From Azorinus chamasolen (taxonomy: Eukaryota > Mollusca > Bivalvia > Cardiida > Solecurtidae): a DNA stretch of 64,000 bases. The notes under the pieces are model-generated. The model saw only the letters and a program-made list of their open reading frames with translations, was not told where the DNA came from and searched no databases. Below, one piece after another: positions 13,000 through 24,599 of this stretch (within the stretch, counting starts at the first letter, position 1; the number at the start of each line of letters is the position of its first letter). The position numbers were made by a program, and so were the translations under genes. Location of the stretch: the NCBI GenBank assembly GCA_963576725.1, contig OY755252.1, forward strand, positions 30,336,578 to 30,400,577. The letters are read 5' to 3'.

Positions 13000-13257
13000 T
13001 TGCTTTTTTTACCTTCATTAGGCTACCATCTACGTTACCGACCCATAATTACATCTACATTAAAATATCGATACTACGAAAGTTTATTAAATGAAGAATG
13101 TATGTCTTTGTACTTTGTAGGCAGGTCGCTGCTTAATGCAGGGCATTTCGATTCATATGAGATGTACACTCAAGTTCCAAGCTATTTGGACCAAGAAGAG
13201 GCACGTAGATACTCTGTGTTACATTTTGATCAAAACTACATGTTCTTGCAAAGTTAA
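13000..13257 (+). pseudogene. Duplicated block, second copy, with an 85-codon frame
   Basis: The last 37 codons match 12652-12757; the first part is T2-element sequence, so the frame is a chimera. No family recognised. Confidence 0.25.
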
Positions 13258-13469
13258 ACACACAATCCATAGCCTCAAATCTGACCAATCAAAAACTTGA
13301 AAACGAACTCCGACTCACGATCAATAATGGTACATATTTGAGTGTTCGTACTATCGAGTGGTACTGTATTTATGATTGTCGGTTAATACAGTGTATTCCA
13401 TAAGCGAACAGTGCAAACCCTGATCAGATACATTATACAGGAGCGGCCCGATTTTATGTTCTCTGTGGC

Positions 13470-14577
13470 CACTGGCACTTGATCGAAAAAGACTACATTG
13501 TAGTTTATTTATAGCTACTAGTACATTAATACACTACATGGTGCCGATTCTCCACCTGTTCCGTTCCGGTGGAAATTTCCGATATAAAACGCAGATCAAG
13601 GCAAAATATACTCAGCGGTCGGGAAGGAAAGACATTTATCTCTGTAGAAATGATAGTTCTTGTCCATAAACAAGCCTCTATCGAAAATATTTGATAATAT
13701 TTTGAGGAGAAAATGGTGTTTGATTTTGTCGCCGTTTTCATTCCTAGTCAACTTCCGGTTTCAGCGAACTTAAACTGTTTCGGTTGAAACGGGCGTTTTC
13801 ATTGGACAAATCAGAAAGGTGTGTCAAGCGTTGTTGTTCCCGTGGTCTGTCAAATATTTGTCTTTAAAATGCAAATCTTGGCCAAAAATACCATCTTAGA
13901 AGGCCACAACATTGTGGTTAATGGTCATTATGACAAGACTCGTGAGGGATGATGATGCAATTTGACCATCAGAATGTTTTGGGAACGGATGTTTTGTTAT
14001 TTGATGAAGTTTCAATGTTATCAAAGAAAGATGCGCTCATGACGTCATTTGGTGACGTCATTACATTTGAAGTAACGACTTATCGTCACCATGACGTTTG
14101 ATCAACATTGTTCTCTTTGATGTTATAGCGGAATGCATGTAACAAAAAATGTGACGTGTATTTATGTCGAAATATTAGATCAGAGCTATTCAAGTATTTA
14201 TGTTTACATGTAGTTTGACTTCGAGCAGACAGTCAAAATAACCGGGTCATTGTCAACCAATCAAATGGCTCGTTACATTTTCTCGGGGGCCAGAGGAGGT
14301 CACCGGAATGAAAGTCCTGACAAATCAACTCCGTCAATTTATCCCTGAAATATCATCAAATAGCCTCGATAGAGGTTTGTTAATGGACAAGAACTTACAG
14401 TTTCTACAGAGATAAATATCTTTTCTTCCCGGCTGCTGAGTAGATTTCGCGCTGATCTGCGTTTTATATCGGAAATTTACGCCGGTACGAAACAATGGGC
14501 GAATCGGCTGCCGCACCATGTATATGATATAACTATTATATTACACAACTATAGTCTGTTTCGATCAAGTGCCAGTG
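13470..14577. mobile_element. Non-autonomous hAT-like foldback element with 8-bp TSD
   Basis: Termini CACTGGCACTTGATCGAAA and its complement, flanked on both sides by TCTGTGGC (13462-13469 and 14578-14585). The subterminal few hundred bases are also inverted copies of each other. No transposase is visible. Each arm carries the same short frame seen in the element at 46873: here it is intact on the minus strand at 14519-14334 (61 residues, starting MVRQPI) and broken at 13526-13741. Confidence 0.8.
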
Positions 14578-14745
14578 TCTGTGGCTTAACCATGTGGAGG
14601 GTTCTTGCAGTTATCATGAAACATTAGATTAACATTAGTATACAAATATAACAAAAATAAACATCAGTATCATTTTAATTCTAGTACGTTAAACTAATTT
14701 TCTGGAAAAACTGCACACGGAATTGTGGATGTAAAACGTATTTCT

Positions 14746-14966
14746 TTAACCCTTTGGCTGCCAATGCCGGATCTGTGCAAACAGTTACCTATGCAAACAG
14801 TTTGGATCCAGATGAGACGCCGAGTAACTCGGCGTCTCATCAGGATCCAAACTGTTTGTTACTATTATTATGTTTTTGAAACAAAAATGAAGAAAATCAA
14901 AAGAATGAAAAGTTGTAGCAGACGACAAAGTTAGCAGACGACAGAGTTTGGCAGCGAAAGGGTTAA
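14746..14966. mobile_element. TTAA-flanked miniature element, family P1
   Basis: TTAA at both ends, then CCCTTT-type inverted termini with GCTGCCAA, matching piggyBac-type targets. It contains the long hairpin GCAAACAGTTTGGATCC ... GGATCCAAACTGTTTG with centre GCCGAGTAACTCGGC. Relatives lie at 2882-3074, 6836-7025, 17427-17641, 27331-27520, 27557-27736 and, diverged, 43904-44139. Confidence 0.7.
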
Positions 14967-15886
14967 ACAATATTATGCCTGATACCTTGGAACAAGAGAC
15001 TCATAATTTAAAAAAAAGCAACCCGATCAGGTCCTGATCAGACTATTGCTGCAGAAATGTCTGATCTAAGTCCATTCCGTTTCCAATCATGTACAAAGGG
15101 TGTGATTATCAGGTAATGAGTTAATTCAGGTCCAACACAAGAGAACCTGTCTTAAGCGACCATTCATTTATTCACCATAGACGTTTTACTAAACATGTGT
15201 TGCTTACTGCATGTATTCATTTTGACCTGTATTAAGCTATCACCTGACTTACAGATCCATAATTAGACATAATGTTGTTGGTCACTTAAGAAAAGGTTCT
15301 GCTGTTAGTGCAGTAAGCTCCCCAAGGAACATTAACTTTCATTCTGCATTGAGCTACTACAAATATTAACCCTTGTCTTCAAATGAACGTTGTATCCCAC
15401 CTTCGCAATATTCATGAAGTGCCAAATTTATACATACTTATATATTCATTCATGAAAGGGTTAAATGACTTGATTTCAATTTGTTTTCAAATGTTGCTTA
15501 ACCCTTAGTCTATGAATATTAATGTAAGAAATTATAACTTCTTGAATATTAATTCGATAAGGTATAACAGCACATGGGCATTTGATTTTGTTTTCAACAT
15601 GGCAGAAACCGTAGAATCATATCTATAGTATAGCATTAGCAAACAGAGTTGACTCTGATCGGATCGCTCCTATAGGAGCAGTCTTGCAAATACGTAGGAA
15701 GTTGTATTTATGGACTAAATGATATAAAGAGCTTTCACTGTATACTGATATGATATTAGTACGTGTTATATAACATTTACTATGTCATACAGTACCCCCC
15801 CCCCCACACACACACCCTAGACTGGACATCAAAATAGTTTCAATGCCTGTCGTTTTCCGGCGTTTTCCGTCATGCGCTTCTCCTTG

Positions 15887-16095
15887 TACAGTTAAACCCC
15901 ACTAATGCGACAACATAAAAGAGGTATAATTCTGGGTGCTAGATACAGGTGGTAGCTTAATGCAGGATAAAAGTAATGCAGAAAGCTCCTAGAGGAGCTT
16001 TCTGCATTACTTTTGTCCTGCATTAAGCAACCACCTGTTTAAAACGACAACCATGTTTATTCATTAAGTGGTTGTATTAGAGGGGTTCTACTGTA
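15887..16095. mobile_element. TA-flanked miniature element, family T2
   Basis: TACAGTTAAACCCCACTAATG and complement at the ends. Module GTGGTAGCTTAATGCAGG, then a perfect hairpin with centre GCTCCTAGAGGAGC. Best-preserved T2 copy. Other copies: 12222-12512 (two partly nested), 15135-15306, 34101-34283, 36631-36833, 37122-37334, 45118-45306, 51218-51393, 52898-53070, 58921-59131, and fragments near 10690-10810, 12903-13145 and 22630-22708. Confidence 0.7.
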
Positions 16096-16429
16096 TTAAC
16101 TCGTTTCTCCATATAAACGATTTCCACGCCTTTGCAGGCAGCTTTTTATAATAAATCCGAACCAAGCAGCCACCTGCGTAAACTATCTCAATTCTTCTGT
16201 AAATACAGACTCGTTTAGAGGGGATGCACTGTGTCTGAAGAACAATTTATTGTATACAAACAAAACAAGAGAAAATACAGTTACTTTGGGCAAATAGTGT
16301 ATTACTTGATAATTTTAAACTGAGATTCACCAATCTCCGTTAGCGTTTCCGGCTATACTCGGACAAATTCGATTACCATACATACCAATAAATGGGTTAT
16401 GCGTTGAGACTAATGCGCGGGCTTAAGTG

Positions 16430-16500
16430 TGACGCAGTGGAAAGATATTCGCCTGTTATACAAGTGGTTGCAGGTTCGAATTTAACTGAAGTCATTGGAT
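16430..16500 (+). tRNA. tRNA-like sequence
   Basis: GTGACGCAGTGGAAAGATA resembles an A box and D arm, and GGTTCGAATTT resembles a degraded B box. A T-rich tail follows. Probably a SINE relic. Confidence 0.35.
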
Positions 16501-16794
16501 TTTTTTAATTTCTTTTATTTTTTTTTGTACTTGATTTTTCAGGAATATATAATTATATATCAGATTTTTATTATATACATATACGTATTTTGAAGTATTT
16601 TTGTTATATTTTATGTCTTTTGAATTTTTTTTATCTTATATCTTTTGAAGTGCTTTTTATTTTATTTTGCTTAAAACAAGGAAAATGCAAAGAAATGACA
16701 CGTATTTTATCATGGAAAGTGGCATGATCATGTCTCATGAAAAAGTATGCTTAAAACAAGGAAAGTGTAATGTATTCACTTTTTACAGAAAAAA

Positions 16795-16830
16795 TAATCT
16801 GCCCGAGGAGAGGTTCGAACCCGCTACCTT
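16795..16830 (-). tRNA. Partial tRNA-like 3' end
   Basis: On the minus strand GCGGGTTCGAACC (B box) is followed by an acceptor-like CTCCTCGGGCAG and a T run. The upstream half is replaced by a C/G-rich run. Low confidence because the B box is nearly palindromic. Confidence 0.25.
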
Positions 16831-17043
16831 GCCCCCCCCCTTCCCCCGCCCGCCCCCGCACCCCACACCCCGTTGGAGTGGTCTGATCAGGGTCTGCTCT
16901 GTTTGCTTATGACATGATATGGTTCTGATTCTACAATTCTTTGTTCTATCGAAACAATCCATTGATGTACATATCCCTGATGTCATTATATTTTATATGA
17001 ATATTGGACATGAAAAGTGTTAACCCTTTACCTGTTGAATGTA

Positions 17044-17236
17044 TTAACCCTTCGCTTGCTATTCGCGTCAATATACCTACCTGTAACTATTTACAAGTTG
17101 ATTGTGCAACCAGTGCACTCCGCAGCAGTGATTGAACAGCGAAATACTTGTACACAGTGAAGATATGTGTAATTATACAACAGGGCATGGGTAAAGAAGG
17201 AGAAATGTATTTTAAATTCAGCAAACAAAGGGTTAA
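17044..17236. mobile_element. TTAA-flanked miniature element, family P2
   Basis: TTAA followed by CCCTTCGCTTGCTATTC; the other end is AAAGGGTTAA. Internal ACAAGTTGATTGTGCAACC block. Relatives are at 19310-19716, 28366-28582 and, truncated, 25165-25330. Confidence 0.65.
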
Positions 17237-17426
17237 TGTATTATCATAAATTTTAGCTATGGATATAAACGGTATACACCCCCCACCCCCAGAATTCTAG
17301 TTGAGAAGATTTGAGATACTTTTAGGCAGATGGCAGCATAATGCAGGGTGTATGTCACACAGAAAGCACCTAGAGGAGACTCAGATCAGACGGCTCCTAT
17401 CCATCCTTTACCAACCGAGTATTCGT

Positions 17427-17641
17427 TTAACCCTTTCGCTGCCAAATTCTGCCGTCTGCTAACTTTGTCGTCTGCTACAAAATTTCATTTTTTTCATTTT
17501 CTTCATTTTTGTTTCAAAAACATAGTAACAGTAACAAACAGTTTGGATCCTGATGAGACTCCAAGTTACGCGGCATCTCATCTGGATCCAAACTGTTTGC
17601 ATAGGTAATCACAGATCCGGCATTGGCAGCGAAAGGGTTAA
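17427..17641. mobile_element. TTAA-flanked miniature element, family P1
   Basis: Reverse orientation relative to 14746-14966. Perfect TTAA flanks and the terminal CCCTTTCGCTGCCAA. Confidence 0.7.
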
Positions 17642-17689
17642 AACATAACGACATCAATATGTGTGATAAGATCTATATTATTCCATAAG

Positions 17690-18240
17690 CAAAGTAGTTC
17701 CTTATCAGGTAGCTGCTACTAAAGCCGTCTGAACTGGGTCTACTCTGTTTGCAAACGCGTGAGAAGGTCGTCTCTATGAGGTAAAGGGATAACACTATTT
17801 ATATTTATGATTATAAAACAATACGTGTCCTGCCATATCTAAACAAAATCTTGTCTCGAGGCCAGAAACAAAGTAGTAATAGTTTAAAACTTACTGTATT
17901 AATATTCATGAAAGAAGTAATAAAATGCCGAATATTAATTAGATGCATTTTTACAATGGCATATGAACATAAACAGTTTTGTTAATGATCCCATAGGCTT
18001 ACTGAGTAGACCCTATTCAGACGGCTCCTACAGGAGCTGTCTGAACAGGGTCTATTCTGTTTGCAAATGCGTCAAATGTTGAAATTATTATATAGGATGA
18101 GCTAAGTATGATATTGGTAAATGCTAAATATTGTTAACACTTACTCCATGAATATGCATTTGCAAACAGAGCAGATCGAGATCAGACGGCTCCTATAGGA
18201 GCCGTCTGATCAGGGTCTGTTCTATCTGCTTATGAAATAA
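17690..18240. repeat. Cluster of P5 palindromes
   Basis: Three foldbacks of the type GCAAACAGAGCAGACCCTGA ... (near 17697-17765, 18007-18070 and 18158-18234). The last includes a perfect 30-bp palindrome at 18181-18210. They are separated by ATGAATATTCAT-like words. Further copies occur near 15640, 16878, 22118, 31425, 32025, 34930, 36843, 38480, 40680, 49210, 51728, 54297 and 58633. Confidence 0.65.
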
Positions 18241-18280
18241 TATTGATAAGATTCTACAGTTTCTGCCATGGCCAAAACGT

Positions 18281-18961
18281 CATATCGTCGCTGTGCTGAC
18301 AAAACCTCGTATAATGAAAATCACTACTTTTCAGGAGAAGCAAAAAACTGATTATTTTTATGAACTCGTCTTTATGTGACAAATAAGGTCTATATTCTGG
18401 TACCATATTAAAACACAAATTAATAGATAAAACTTTATTTATGCTGTCATTGATAAAACTTTATTTTTTCTATCATTTGGTATGACGATTTTTTAAATGT
18501 ACGATATTTTTGTACCAAGTTTTGTTCACTTTATGTATATACGAGCTTTTACCACTTATACGATATTTCGTCATTCATTTTTTATCCGGCGATCATGATA
18601 TACGACAATTTACATTTCACTTGAGTCTAAGCTTTGTACCTTGACACACCAAGAAAAGGGAATACCTATGCTCTATGTACCACAATACATGCACTGACCT
18701 AATCTGCATGTGTTTTGATATGTTTAATGTCATTGCTCCGCATGCTTTAAGAGTAAAATTTATACGAGGTTTTGATATTGAAAAATTCAGACCAATAAAT
18801 ATACGAGGTTTAGTCACGAGCGAGTTTTGACACTTTTCATTGGTCGATTGCGCTGAGCTTTTGACAGGATATGGGCATTGTACACTTAAATCAGAAATCG
18901 TGAAGAAACGATTTTCGGTCAAAATGGATATACGAGGGTTTGTCAGCACAGCGACGATATG
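18281..18961. mobile_element. Inverted-terminal-repeat element, about 680 bp
   Basis: Termini CATATCGTCGCTGTGCTGAC and complement; the match continues for about 33 bp at each end, and TA pairs at positions 3-4 could be the target duplication. TATACGAGG occurs several times inside. A related end word (TCGTCGCTGTGC) lies at 1555. No transposase. Confidence 0.6.
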
Positions 18962-19309
18962 ACCATGTGCCATGATAAACATTAATTCAATTAATAATCA
19001 TAGTTGCAGAGTAAAGGTTTAATGGTTTTCAATATGTACATGTATATCAGGCTCATATCGATAAGCACCGTTGGAGTATCTTAACCTTGTCTTTATCTGT
19101 TGAGAACCTATTGAGTAAATATTCATTCAAAAGCTTTAGAATATTTAACGAAATCCAAATCCATATTTGTGTTACGTTTAATGGTATATGTGTGTTGACG
19201 CTAAGGCAAACCGTTTGGTCATTTGCAAACAGTGAGGGTCCATGGGAGACTCCGAGTAACTCGACGTTTCATCGGGATCCAAGCTGTTTGAAACTCAATC
19301 AGTAGTTTC

Positions 19310-19716
19310 TTAACCCTTCGCTTGTTATTCACGTCAATATACCTACCTGTAAATAGTGAAGACCCAGATGAGACAGCTCCTGCAGGAGCTGTCTCATCAG
19401 GGTCTGCACTATTTACAGTATGGAAAAATAGTCAAACAGGGAGAGCCACACACGAAATGACACCGCACCAAACACCATCTAACAAGAAACGGTAAAGCCA
19501 CAAAACAAAACATAACAGGACGCATATCAAGACGAAACACATTAAACATTAAGCATATTAAACAACCATTTATAAGTTGATTGTGCAACCAGTGCACTCA
19601 ACAGCAGTGATTTCACAGCAAACTACTTGTACATAGTGAAGATATATGTAAATATACAACAGGGCATGGGTAAAGAAGGAGAAATGTATTTTAAAATTCA
19701 GCAAGAGAACGGTTAA
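19310..19716. mobile_element. P2 miniature element split by a Penelope-like tail insertion
   Basis: The P2 ends surround a near-perfect hairpin (19351-19418, centre GCTCCTGCAGGAGC). The element is interrupted at about 19420-19566 by an inverted copy of the tail seen at 4775-4935 and 43725-43855. Flanking TTTACA and TTTATA may be the target duplication. Confidence 0.65.
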
Positions 19717-19979
19717 AAGATGAACCAATATGAAGGAACCCTCTAATTAGGATCTGCACTTTGAGCTGAACCAATCAATGTCAGTGACTTATTTGTTTGC
19801 TGTGTACCCTCCACATTAGAAATGGATAGCTTCCAAAAAAGATCTGGACGGGTGCACCTCAACCCTTTCCAAGTTCTATGTTTATTTCAAATTTCATTAC
19901 CTACTGAATATTCATGGCCAAAATAGGCATAATGAAATATGGAAGGTAGAACATTGTAGCCATTTAGAAAGTAAAGCAA

Positions 19980-20580
19980 CAAATTCCACTAGCAAACAGA
20001 ACAGACCCTGATCAGACGGCTCCTATATGGGTCTACTCTGTTTGCAAATGCGTGAGAACACGTTTATATGAGGTCTGCTCTGTTTGCTTATGATATGATT
20101 AATATCTGATTCTAAAAGTTCTGCAATGGCTTGTGTTTATAGTGCAATAATAAGAAATCAACTCATTAATATTCATGATATCTCATTTCCTTAATGAATA
20201 TCAATGGAGTAAAGTGTTATATAATATGCGATAAGATGGGTTGGAATAGGGTCTATTTAATCCTTTTCTCCATGAATATTCATATAAGAAATAATGGCGT
20301 CATTAATATTAATAAGATTTATTTGTGTCTATTTAACTCGTTCCCTATGCTACGTGTATTAGAAATTTAGCATCTACTGAATATTCGTGGGCAAGGCAAA
20401 ATAGTTATAATGAAATATAGAATGGCCATTTAAGAACTTAAAGAAAAAGAGCTATCAAATCCATTAGCAAATATATCATACATGTATCCTGCTTAGACGG
20501 CTCCTATAGAAACCGTCTGATCTGGGTCTAGTCTGTTTGTAAATGCATTAATAACACGTTTATATGAAATAAAGGGTTAA
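19980..20580. repeat. P5 palindromes with ATTAATATTAAT words
   Basis: Foldback arms at 19988-20090 and 20470-20545, separated by short palindromic words (ATGAATATTCAT, ATTAATATTAAT). No gene. Confidence 0.5.
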
Positions 20581-20680
20581 GAAACCTGAAATGTAATATT
20601 TAACATTTAATTTTGATTCTTTCGAAAGTGTCAGAAACTACCGACCAGTCAAACAGCGTATATTCCGACGAGGTACCGAC

Positions 20681-21987
20681 CACTGGCACTTGATCGAAAC
20701 AGACTATAGTTATGTAACGTAATAGTTATTGATCGCCGCTCATTTGATCGCCGCATGAGCGGCGATCACTAATGGAATGCTAAAAAGTATTTACCCATGT
20801 AGGAGGGGTAGCGACAAGTTTTACAAATTGGCTCATGAGAGCGTGGCAGAGAATAGTTTCTATCTGCATTATTGATGTAGTGAAATATGTGATGTAAAAA
20901 CCTTCATACGATGTTTAAAAAGAAATTTATCAAACAAATGTACAATAATAACAATAATTATGACACTTTTTTCGTCGAAGTATCGACATTAAATGCCAAA
21001 AACAGTTTTGTAAACATAAATGAAGCCGGGTCAAAGTCGCAGAATTGAAGCCGGGTCAAAACTGTAGTCGTGCACCTGTTTGCGGTGCTCTCGTTCTAAA
21101 TTATGCCCTTCAGAGATTTTGACATAAGACGGGAAAACGTGCTCGAATTTGAAAAATAAGATCATTTGAATCGACAGTCGATATGTTAATTCAAACAGAC
21201 ATGGTTATTATTCTACCGGAGGCTCTACATGGTCAAAATCGAATTCCGTCGTCTCGGTTTCTATTTTTAGATAGGACTAACGTCACTCGTTAATGGAACT
21301 GAACAGGCTATATTTAGGTCTATGACCATCACCGCCCTTGTTAGAGTTTATTGATTAAATTATCATGAGAGTGATAAATGTTGTAATGAAGTTTTATTGT
21401 TTTATTTATTTTTATTTAAAAAAGTCGTTTTATTTTGTTTATTTAAAAAAGTCGTCAATATAGTAGCATGATAACTTTATATACATCTTCAATTTCCCTT
21501 GAAGTATGTCTGGCCTGATAGTGTAGTGGTTACCACGGTCGCCTATCGTGCAGTCAGCCCTGGTTCGATTCTCACCGCTGACGAAAATTTTTTTTCTCTC
21601 TTTTTCCTTTCTATTTTTTTTAAATGGCGGTTTGGGTTTTTACTGGGATAGTTAATGATAATTATCCATATTAAGTGTTTTTTCTTTCAACTTATACGTT
21701 ATTTTTGGATGCAATCTTGGTCAAGTTCAAATATGGATCATGTCGGGTTCGGAACTAGGTCACTACGTCATTACACTCTAGAGGCTACATATTTCGTTAA
21801 GTTTTTAATGAAATGTTGTATTTCAATTGTCTTAACAAAACAGTTCCTTATTAAAAACCTTCCTTGTACACAAATTTCCCGGCGATCCAATGCCTTGCAT
21901 CAGTATTCGTCTTGTATCATATATGTAGTGTATTAATGTACTAGTTGCTATAAATAAACTATAGTCTTTTTCGATCAAGTGCCAGTG
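20681..21987. mobile_element. hAT-like element with 8-bp TSD and a tRNA-like cargo
   Basis: Same CACTGGCACTTGATCGAAA termini as the elements at 13470 and 46873, flanked by GTACCGAC (20673-20680 and 21988-21995). The interior differs from the other two. It lacks the MVRQPI arms and contains a GATCGCCGC hairpin near 20729-20768, about 225 bp shared with 7270-7510, and a tRNA-like sequence at 21512-21584. Confidence 0.75.
21512..21584 (+). tRNA. tRNA-like sequence inside a hAT-like element
   Basis: TAGTGTAGTGGTTACCAC is a near-consensus D arm (as in Glu, Asp or His tRNAs) and GGTTCGATTCTC is a B box. A T run (21590-21597) that could end Pol III transcription follows. The acceptor stem has several mismatches, so this is a pseudo-tRNA or SINE head rather than a working tRNA. 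Confidence 0.5.
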
Positions 21988-22314
21988 GTACCGACTTATG
22001 CGGCGTCTCAACTGAAAGCTGTTTGCAGCACAAGATTATGTTTTATAATGGTTGATAAACGCATGCTATTGTGGCTCAGGAAGAAGCTGTAGAATCAGAT
22101 CTATATCCCACCATAAACAAACAGAGCAGACATAATCAGAGGAGCCGTCTGATCTGAATCTACTATGTTTACAGATGCGTTAAAATGCGCCTATATAGGG
22201 GAAAGGGTTATATGCTGTTGGTATATACGTCAAGAGTGTGAAATGCTAAAATAAGTTAAGCACGCTAATGAGTCATAACTTAATAGTAAATATTCGATAC
22301 TACGAACACTCAAG

Positions 22315-22612
22315 TACAGTTAAACTTCGATATCTCGAACTCGGATTACTCGAACTTCATGATAACTCGAACTAAAAGTTCAGTCCTTCCAAAATTTACA
22401 ATACAGGATATTTTTTCTAAACTATATCACTACACAAATCTAGAAACACACGTGACAGCTTAATGTAGGTCTTAAGCAATGCTGAAAGCTCCTACAGGAG
22501 CTTTCAGCATTACTTTAGAACTGCATTAAGCTGTGAGATATTTGTCAGATTATCTTATCTCGAACTAATTTGTATGGTCCCTTGAAGTTCGAGATATCGA
22601 GGTTCAACTCTA
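22315..22612. mobile_element. TA-flanked miniature element, family T3
   Basis: TACAGTTAAACTTCGATATC and the complement (TTCGAGATATCGAGGTTCAAC) at the ends, typical Tigger/pogo-like termini. Central perfect hairpin with GCTCCTACAGGAGC. Relatives 39688-39983 and 60651-60836 (truncated). Confidence 0.7.
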
Positions 22613-22871
22613 CGTGCAATTATTGATCTTTAACACAGGTGGTAGCTTAATGCAGGGTGAAATTCATGCAGAAAACGCATCCTTCTTAAGCGGCCACCTG
22701 CCTACAAAGACATAAATTCGTCATTGCTACAATTTCGTAATATCTATTTTTTACTGTAAGTTCATTCAACAAACAAGAGCCACAGAACGTACATGCGTAA
22801 ACAACTTTGTATAATCATGATTTATGTTATTTCTCTGTTCTTCTGTATTTAAGTAGTGTATGTACATGTAA

Positions 22872-24518
22872 TTATTTTTTAAACAGCATTTTAACCGACG
22901 TCCTAAATCTAGTGTCCAATAAACCATACACGACTGGGTTAGTTATTGACTTGATAAAATACGATCTTAAGCACAGATTGTATGCCACATACTGAGGACT
23001 TGTCATAGTGTTCTCAAAATTGGCAATGAGAGCCCTCATTGATGAAAGGGTAAGGTACGGTATAAAACTAAACACGGTGGAGACTGTCACCACAAACATG
23101 ATTAATGTAACGTTCCTAGATCGTGATTTAGATTGTACCTTTTTGCTCCGGATCGACTTCCGTTTGTCAATTTTTTATTTTGATATACGCATTAGACGCA
23201 GTCTGTTCAATATATATATTGATTTCTGAGGCAGAGAGGCTTGAGTGTCCTCTTCATCACTGTGTCCATGGTTTCCAATTGACGATATGCTTAGTCTAGG
23301 GCCAAACAAACCATTAGTTATTCCATTCTCTTCATTGTTGCTAGGTGCATTGACCCCGGATTTTCCTGTGTGTATGTTATCCATTTTTCCGTAGTCGTTT
23401 AATGTGCTCCGTTGACTTTTGCATGCACTCTCGATTGTCACGAATTCAACATATATTCGTCCATTCCTTGATTCGCTTTTAATATCGTTATTTTCATCGT
23501 TGCTGTTGTCATGGAAACCAGTCGGTACCACTAAGCAGTGTTTTGTGTCCTTTTCCTAGTCAAAACTGTGGCAAATAGGTTGCATATTATAATCTTTGTT
23601 TGCTCATCTCTTTGGAGAATCACATTCCATATTGTCATGGTCAATGGACTCCTGAAGAATAAATATTTGCTGTTGTCCTTCTCTTTTGACTTCTGGTATG
23701 TTCACTTTGAACTTATTTTCCTGTCGCTTTAAAGTTTTTACTATTGCCCAATAAAACAAGGATATCGTTGTCACTCCAATTACTACCATTATCCAGAAGG
23801 ACACCACGTACAATTCAGGATATATATTGTCTAGAGCACTGTTTGTAGAGCACTTATAAACAGTAATCTCCGTAAGAGTGCTGGTTCTGTTTAAATAACA
23901 TTCCTCGGCCACCGAGGTGTTTGTAACGGTGTGCGGGTTAGAGGAGTAAACAAAAAGACTTGGCAGTGCAACAATGAAACTGATGATAATTAGAGACACG
24001 AGCAATATCTTGGAGAGTTTCAGTGACAGTTGCCACTTAAAAGGGCGACAGATCTTCCGCCATCGATCTAGAGCTATAACTATCAATGTCGTTGAGCTCA
24101 CGTGTACCTGCCAAATGCTTGTAAACATGAGAGAGCGGCATTTTTCATTTCCGTATTCACTTTCGAAGTGATTCACTAACGTGTATATTTCCATAGGTAT
24201 AATAACTAGGCTAGAAAACAGTTCCATTGCTGACAAGAATATAAAAAAACACTTTCAGTTCGATTGTTTGAAATTGGTAGAATATATAAACAAAGATAAT
24301 CCTTTTCCTAAACAACCGATTCCGACAATCACTCCAAGGTAAACCAGCACTGGTAATAAATTGAAAGCCTCTTCTGAGTTTAGATTATGAAGAACACACT
24401 TTGTCACGACATACATGGTCAGAAAAAAACGAGTTTCAAATGTATATGTTGTACACTCTTGCAAACTGCAATAACGAGTTGTGTTATCCTTTTCTATGTA
24501 AAAGTTGTTCATTGTCAT
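22872..24518 (-). pseudogene. Class A (rhodopsin-like) GPCR, single-exon frame with four in-frame stops
   Basis: Read from 24518 down to 22872 in one frame, 548 codons encode a seven-helix receptor. TM1 spans about residues 34-60. TM2 follows after the first stop, with LSAMEL in place of LSxxDL. Cys127 and Cys207 fit the TM3-ECL2 disulphide. The TM3 end is DRW (151-153) instead of DRY. TM5 is near 228-255 and there is a long polar third intracellular loop of about 200 residues. TM6 carries FSFIPY, and TM7 ends in intact NPVVY (527-531) followed by the helix-8 start. Internal stops are TGA at 24255-24257, TGA at 23604-23606, TAG at 23556-23558 and TAA at 23175-23177, all in the same frame with no frameshift. 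The TM1 Asn is replaced by Lys (GKG). Ligand class is not recognisable; it is an orphan invertebrate type. Most likely a recently inactivated gene. Introns hiding the stops are possible, but I see no convincing splice sites. Confidence 0.75.
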
Positions 24519-24599
24519 TTTATTTTTTTATCACCAAACCACCAGACATAATATGCGATAAACGAGAGGATCACTGCTTGGACATATATTCACATTCAA

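Noticed and set aside
21512..21584. A functional tRNA gene
   Set aside because: A and B boxes are good but the acceptor stem has several mismatches and it lies inside a transposon; pseudo-tRNA or SINE is more likely. The same reasoning applies at 1091, 7647 and 16430.
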